The translations under genes and the position numbers were made by a program. A DNA stretch of 24,960 bases, taken from assembly GCA_030844565.1 (NCBI GenBank), contig JAUUNK010000056.1, positions 1 through 24,960 on the forward strand. The letters are read 5' to 3'. The DNA is from Bacteroides ovatus. Its GTDB lineage: Bacteria > Bacteroidota > Bacteroidia > Bacteroidales > Bacteroidaceae. Positions 23,672 to 24,960 of this stretch are shown here, in pieces (position 1 is the first letter of the stretch; each line of letters begins with the position of its first letter). The notes under the pieces are model-generated. The model was not told where the DNA came from. It worked only from the letters and a program-made list of their open reading frames with translations, and searched no databases.

Positions 23672-24960
23672 TCATTTCCCGATGCAAAAATGTTGAAAGA
23701 TATTTTGAAGCACCATATCATTCGTAACCTCCCCCGCTATGTCCGAAATAAAGAAGATACACTCTCGTATATCTTGCGAAAGAAAATCTCCGGAAATCTG
23801 CGAATCAAGTCCGTTTTGTACTCTATGAATAGCTTCCAAAGCTTTGTTTAAAGCTTCGTAATGCCTTACATTTGTTACAATAATATCATTCTGTGTCACT
23901 GTAGGCAAGTGTGCTGCATCAATAAGCATTTTTTGTAACTCACTTGTATTCTCCCGTTGTTTGGCCGAGATGAAAATAGATTCCGTAGATTCTTTGGGGA
24001 AGTCTTTTAATAAAGATAATAAATCCTCTTTCTGTTTACCTTCAATCAAATCAGCCTTATTGAATACAACAATCAAATGTTTTCCTTCGCAACGTGGAAT
24101 TATTTTCTCCGATAACTGTTCAATTTGAGAGGCGGCATTCACAGCATCTATCATCCAAAGAACAATCTCCGCCTGATCCAACTTCTGAAAAGTCCGTTCA
24201 ATACCCAAACTTTCAATCGTGTCATTGGTTTCCCGGATTCCGGCGGTATCAATGAACCGGAAAGTGATTCCTCCGATATTGACAGTATCTTCGATTACAT
24301 CACGTGTTGTCCCGTGAATATCACTGACAATGGCTTTATCCTCATTCAATAATACATTCAGTAAAGTCGATTTTCCGGCATTTGTTTCACCGATGATAGC
24401 TACGGGAACACCATTCTTAATGGCGTTGCCGACACTAAATGAATGAGCCAACCGTGAAATGACCTGTTCAATTTCATCTGCCAGTTTCCTTAATGCCGAA
24501 CGATCGGCAAATTCCACATCCTCTTCGCTGAAATCCAACTCCAATTCAATCATGGAAGTGAAATTCAACAACTTGTTGCGTAGATCTGTCAGCTCTTTAC
24601 TGAATCCACCCCGCATCTGGCTCATTGCCAATCGGTGAGTGGCAGCAGATGAAGAAGCAATCAAGTCCGCCACAGCTTCTGCCTGACTTAAATCCATCTT
24701 TCCATTGAGGAAAGCACGTTGTGTATATTCTCCCGGCTGGGCCATGCGGCAACCGTTTTTAATAAGCAACTGCATTACCTGTTGAAGAATATAAGTGGAA
24801 CCATGACACGTGATTTCCGTGCTGTCTTCTCCCGTATATGAATGAGGAGCACGGAAAAGGCTGACGAGCACTTCATCAATCATCTCATCTCCGTCATAAA
24901 TACGTCCGAATGTCAAAGTATATGGTTTTTGTTCGCTCAATAATTTGCCAGCTTTGGCTG
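23672..24960 (-). CDS. mnmE: tRNA modification GTPase MnmE (5' end beyond window)
   Basis: The frame runs from the stop at 23672 to the right edge; the apparent start at 24940 is a TTG inside the gene, and codons continue upstream (AKAGKL before SEQKPYTLTFG). About 429 residues are present. The N-terminal tetrahydrofolate-binding domain is seen as PGEYTQRAFLNGKMDLSQAE. The G domain has GETNAGKS (G1), GTTRD (G2), DTAGI (G3) and NKADL (G4). The C terminus ends in FCIGK, whose cysteine is conserved in the family. MnmE with MnmG modifies the wobble uridine of certain tRNAs. All motifs look intact. The 3' end of mnmE is a known integration site for other bacterial islands, for example SGI1 in Salmonella, and here it faces an integrase. 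Confidence 0.95.
   Translation of the reverse strand, partial: AKAGKLLSEQKPYTLTFGRIYDGDEMIDEVLVSLFRAPHSYTGEDSTEITCHGSTYILQQVMQLLIKNGCRMAQPGEYTQRAFLNGKMDLSQAEAVADLIASSSAATHRLAMSQMRGGFSKELTDLRNKLLNFTSMIELELDFSEEDVEFADRSALRKLADEIEQVISRLAHSFSVGNAIKNGVPVAIIGETNAGKSTLLNVLLNEDKAIVSDIHGTTRDVIEDTVNIGGITFRFIDTAGIRETNDTIESLGIERTFQKLDQAEIVLWMIDAVNAASQIEQLSEKIIPRCEGKHLIVVFNKADLIEGKQKEDLLSLLKDFPKESTESIFISAKQRENTSELQKMLIDAAHLPTVTQNDIIVTNVRHYEALNKALEAIHRVQNGLDSQISGDFLSQDIRECIFFISDIAGEVTNDMVLQNIFQHFCIGK

Noticed and set aside
23672..24960. A second copy of the mnmE 3' end elsewhere in the window as the left attachment site
   Set aside because: I looked for TTTGCATCGGGAAATGA and its complement and found only short chance matches, such as TTTGCATC near 5025, so the left junction is not identified.

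Overview
The window looks like a piece of a Bacteroides (Bacteroidota) chromosome. The evidence is moderate AT-richness, Bacteroides-type -7 promoter elements (TAnnTTTG) ahead of several genes, weak Shine-Dalgarno signals, and a Bacteroides-style tyrosine integrase / excisionase-like / RepA-like backbone beside mnmE. Genus is an inference from sequence character, not a database match.

Layout. 1-4534 holds a left-truncated SF1 (DNA2/UPF1-type) helicase on the minus strand, then a zinc alcohol dehydrogenase, a low-molecular-weight phosphatase/ArsC-fold protein whose nucleophilic Cys is replaced by Ser, and, convergently, a SpoU/TrmH rRNA/tRNA methyltransferase. 4535-5283 is non-coding and carries a roughly 150-bp imperfect inverted repeat. 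5284-18108 is a plus-strand run of accessory genes that reads as a defence island. It contains a hipB/hipA module; a tight five-gene operon of a 5-methylcytosine methyltransferase, a MORC/MutL-like GHKL ATPase, a Z1-domain SF2 ATPase, a DUF4420-like PD-(D/E)XK nuclease and an unrecognised 257-aa protein; a broken vsr (T:G mismatch endonuclease) remnant; a 917-aa PHP-like/ABC-ATPase protein of TrlF type; and a RhuM-family protein. 18109-18768 is non-coding, with about seven phased 11-nt repeats (possibly a decayed heptad-coding fragment) and two direct repeats of about 110 bp. 18769-23402 is the minus-strand backbone of an integrative element: a RepA-like RecA-fold ATPase, an excisionase-like HTH protein, a small two-TM protein, a tyrosine recombinase, and a zinc-ribbon protein with four tandem HTH units. 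The window ends in mnmE (minus strand, running off the right edge), whose 3' end faces the integrase and is a plausible integration locus.

How it fits together. The five-gene operon has the composition of the MORC/MutL-associated restriction systems known from comparative genomics (related to the 'mza' group: MutL, Z1, DUF4420, AIPR). Here a Dcm-type methyltransferase is the first gene, and the fifth slot holds an unrecognised protein rather than AIPR. My inference is that the methyltransferase marks self DNA, the GHKL and Z1 ATPases remodel or translocate on foreign DNA, and the DUF4420 nuclease cuts. The 257-aa protein could be a specificity or reader subunit, but that is only a guess. The vsr relic beside it fits a cytosine-methylation system that once carried its own deamination-repair enzyme. 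HipBA, the TrlF-type ATPase and RhuM look like further cargo. The integrative backbone shows no relaxase or mobilisation genes in this window, so mobility may be impaired or depend on genes elsewhere.
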